Assembly: GCA_001430745.1 (NCBI GenBank)
Contig: KQ481938.1
Coordinates: 2,700,246 to 2,731,021 of the forward strand
Length of the DNA stretch: 30,776 nucleotides
From: Auxenochlorella pyrenoidosa
Taxonomy: Eukaryota > Chlorophyta > Trebouxiophyceae > Chlorellales > Chlorellaceae
Direction: 5' to 3'
Both the position numbers and the translations under genes were made by a program. Position 1 is the stretch's first letter, and each line of letters starts with the position of its first letter. This document shows positions 29,901 through 30,776 of this stretch, piece by piece. The notes under the pieces are model-generated. The model was not told where the DNA came from. It made no database searches and saw only the letters and a list, made by a program, of their open reading frames with translations.

Positions 29901-30776
29901 GAAGGCGGGCCGGGAGGGTTTGCGCGCCAGCCACGCCTGCCAGGCCGAGTGTGCTACCGGGCGTGCCCGCCTCTGGCACAAGGCGCCCAGCCAGCACTCA
30001 CGCCTCGCGCCTGCCTGCAGGACTGGAAGCCCAACGAGTATGTGCGCTGGTACATCGACGGCCAGCTGGTCTACGGTGGGTTGTTGCAGCAGGGGTGTTC
30101 ACGCCATCTTCGGGGCGGAGCAAGCCCTGCGTGGCATCGCAGTGTCCGCAGCCGTGTGCGCCTGCTGAGCGCCTCCGCCCTGCGCCCCCCCGCCGCAGAG
30201 GTGAACAAGGAGGCGCTGCGCGCACAGGGCAACGGCACCTATGAGACCTTTGAGCGGCTCATCCCCGTGGAGCCCATGTGAGCTTGCTTGCAGGGCGGAG
30301 GGAGGCCAACAAGGGTTGGGGCTGCTGCCAGGCGAGGCAACCTGCGGCACGGCCATGTAGGTGCCAGCGCCAGCGTGGGCGACCTGGCTGTACCGTCGAA
30401 CCTTGCCCGGCTCACTCCTTGCCCCTTCCTCTCCATGCGCTAATGCTGCAGGATGGTCATCCTCAACTTTGCGATCTCCGGTGAGGATGCAGTGAGGGAG
30501 GCGGGGTGGTCTGCGTGCGTGGCGGGCACCGTGCCCCACGTGCAGAGGGTGCGCACGCTGCCAGAGGGGGCCGGGGGGGGGGGCCTGTCATGCGTTGGGC
30601 TACACCAATGCTACCCCTCCCACCCCTTCCCTGCTCCCCCGCAGACGGCTTCACCAAGGTGGACTTTGACCGCCTGGGCTTCCCCGCCGAGTACAAGGTC
30701 GACTATGTGCGCGTGTACCAGGAGCCCGACGCCGTCAACCTGGGCTGCTCCCCGCCCGACTACCCCACCGCCCAGT
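26949..30776 (+). CDS. KRE6/SKN1-type GH16 beta-glucan synthesis protein (partial, 3' end missing)
   Basis: Fifteen exons in phase to the right edge: 26949-26985, 27128-27357, 27497-27625, 27812-27897, 28068-28121, 28368-28452, 28586-28806, 28999-29183, 29302-29346, 29466-29595, 29769-29853, 30021-30075, 30199-30277, 30452-30480, 30645-30776 (527 codons so far). Introns 2 and 3 have GC donors (CAG|gcatgt, CAG|gcgagt). Exons 1-2 together encode a signal peptide (MLRRGSAAALLLCALLAVVA). WIDPDTPGDS and LVFSDEFEQEGRSF match the start of the KRE6/SKN1 region; FTGGYIEAGLWFPGDDYISG and FWPAFWMMGNLARPGYM follow. The catalytic EIDMVE (Glu274, Asp276, Glu279) is intact, then YVRWYIDGQLVYEVN, MVILNFAIS, FPAEYKVDYVRVYQ and the Cys-containing NLGCSPPDYPT. 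The family acts in beta-1,6-glucan formation in the secretory pathway of fungi and in branching of chrysolaminarin in diatoms. Yeast Kre6 is a type II membrane protein; here a cleavable signal seems more likely. Confidence 0.9.

Overview
The window is nuclear DNA from a green alga, most likely a Chlorella-clade trebouxiophyte. The basis is the very high GC, many short GT-AG introns with CTGCAG-type acceptors, Ala/Gln-rich linkers encoded by CAG/GCN runs, UGUAA poly(A)-like signals, and gene content (plant-type WEE1, mitochondrial gamma-carbonic anhydrase, ATG18). I rebuilt the gene models by hand by joining exons in phase and matching protein families. Almost every gene is split by introns, so single-frame ORFs are poor guides. 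There are about 59 introns across 11 genes, four of them with GC donors.

Layout. 298-1002 (-): Toprim-domain protein, running off the left edge. 1268-3936 (+): PROPPIN beta-propeller ATG18/WIPI. 4155-5725 (+): gamma-type carbonic anhydrase subunit of mitochondrial complex I. 6454-7837 (+): Ala-rich coiled-coil protein. 8544-9627 (+): CCDC137-like basic nucleolar protein. 9942-10930 (+): Imp2/IMMP2L-like inner-membrane signal peptidase whose catalytic Ser and Lys both appear to be missing. 11364-16679 (-): WEE1-like protein kinase with a long Ser/Thr-Pro-rich C-terminal tail. 16946-19042 (+): leucine-rich-repeat-like protein. 19195-22584 (+): unrecognised eight-exon gene with an acidic/aromatic core and a polyQ/polyA tail. 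22714-25833 (-): golgin-84/CASP-type tail-anchored coiled-coil protein. 26949-30776 (+): KRE6/SKN1-type GH16 beta-glucan synthesis protein, cut by the right edge.

The genes do not form an operon-like pathway. They are neighbours on a compact chromosome with divergent pairs (Toprim/ATG18, WEE1/LRR, golgin/KRE6-like) and convergent pairs (Imp2-like/WEE1, unknown/golgin). Two themes recur: mitochondrial proteins that keep the fold but lose catalytic residues (gamma-CA, Imp2-like), and membrane-trafficking or cell-wall functions (ATG18, golgin, KRE6-like). I saw no mobile element, tRNA, rRNA or CRISPR array. No single novel multi-gene system is evident. The best leads are the Imp2-like pseudoprotease, the WEE1 tail, the Toprim protein and the unknown gene at 19195-22584.
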